DNA from: Gammaproteobacteria bacterium GWE2_37_16
GTDB taxonomy: Bacteria > Pseudomonadota > Gammaproteobacteria > UBA9339
Length of the DNA: 6,668 nucleotides
Direction: 5' to 3'
Assembly: GCA_001801285.1 (NCBI GenBank)
Contig: MGXG01000071.1
Location: 1-6,668, forward strand
Shown here: positions 6,504 to 6,668 of the stretch, piece after piece
Numbering within the stretch: position 1 is the first letter of the stretch
How the letters are laid out: the number at the start of each line of letters is the position of its first letter
Program-made: the position numbers and the translations under genes
The notes under the pieces: model-generated
Database searches by the model: none
Told to the model about the DNA's origin: nothing
What the model saw: the letters and a program-made list of their open reading frames with translations, nothing else

Positions 6504-6668
6504 TTAATTTTTACTTTTAAACATTTCTAACATGCGCACGGTGACAACATAACCACCGACCGCATTACCCGCCGCTAACAATACAGCAAAAAATCCGATA
6601 ATTTGTGCCGACAAAGTATCGGCATAACCCAAGGCAATAATAGCTCCGACCAAGACTAAACCATGAAT
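6504..6668 (-). CDS. pntAB: NAD(P) transhydrogenase subunit alpha part 2 PntAB, 3' end only
   Basis: The last 54 codons of the membrane (dII) part of the alpha subunit; the gene continues beyond the window edge. Visible motifs are HGLVLVGAIIALGYADTLS, then AQIIGFFAVLLAAGNAVGGY and the C-terminal VVTVRMLEMFK before TAA (6504-6506). This is one hydrophobic hairpin of two membrane helices with the typical short, positively charged cytoplasmic end. Termination right after MLEMFKSKN agrees with PntAB or the C-terminus of a fused PntA; which of the two cannot be told here. The split arrangement (pntAA, pntAB, pntB) is inferred only from the helical segment's likeness to stand-alone PntAB proteins. 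PntAB and PntB together form the proton channel. Confidence 0.9.
   Translation of the reverse strand: MHGLVLVGAIIALGYADTLSAQIIGFFAVLLAAGNAVGGYVVTVRMLEMFKSKN

Noticed and set aside
1..6668. CRISPR array, tRNA, rRNA, insertion sequence or phage attachment site
   Set aside because: No regularly spaced repeats, cloverleaf-like segment, transposase motif or terminal inverted repeats were seen on either strand.

Overview
The window looks like a chromosomal segment of an AT-rich proteobacterium. RluD, MurI and a split transhydrogenase (separate PntAB and PntB) fit a gammaproteobacterium, possibly a low-GC host-associated lineage such as Legionellales or Coxiella-like bacteria. That placement is inference from memory of the families; no rRNA or other phylogenetic marker is present.

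Layout. (1) Positions about 1-1770 (+) hold a type II restriction-modification locus of the HaeIII/NgoPII kind, expected to recognise GGCC. It consists of an NgoPII-like endonuclease gene whose 5' end is destroyed, followed with a 4-bp ATGA overlap by an apparently intact HaeIII-like cytosine-5 methyltransferase gene. The locus is visibly more AT-rich than its surroundings and looks acquired. (2) 1829-2794 (-) is rluD, convergent with the methyltransferase. (3) 2916-3683 (+) is a small cupin protein related to the C-terminal domain of type II mannose-6-phosphate isomerase, with a long Pro/Ser/Thr-rich tail. It is divergent from rluD across a 121-bp AT-rich intergenic region. (4) A perfect 20-bp inverted repeat (3698-3741) separates it from murI. 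(5) On the minus strand, in transcription order, come pntAB (3' end only), pntB, a DUF1640-type coiled-coil membrane protein and murI (3741-6668).

How the genes relate. The pnt genes encode the proton-translocating NAD(P) transhydrogenase. MurI supplies D-glutamate for peptidoglycan, and RluD modifies 23S rRNA. These are housekeeping functions next to one another rather than a single pathway. The restriction-modification locus is the only accessory element. Its remaining methyltransferase may now be a solitary GGCC methylase, and GGCC is scarce in the window (two sites by eye).

I did not find a convincing previously undescribed system. The items most worth checking are the decayed endonuclease beside an intact methylase, the GGCC scarcity, the unusual palindrome at the murI stop codon, and the stand-alone cupin with a changed metal ligand. 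No gene-free stretch longer than about 300 bases occurs.
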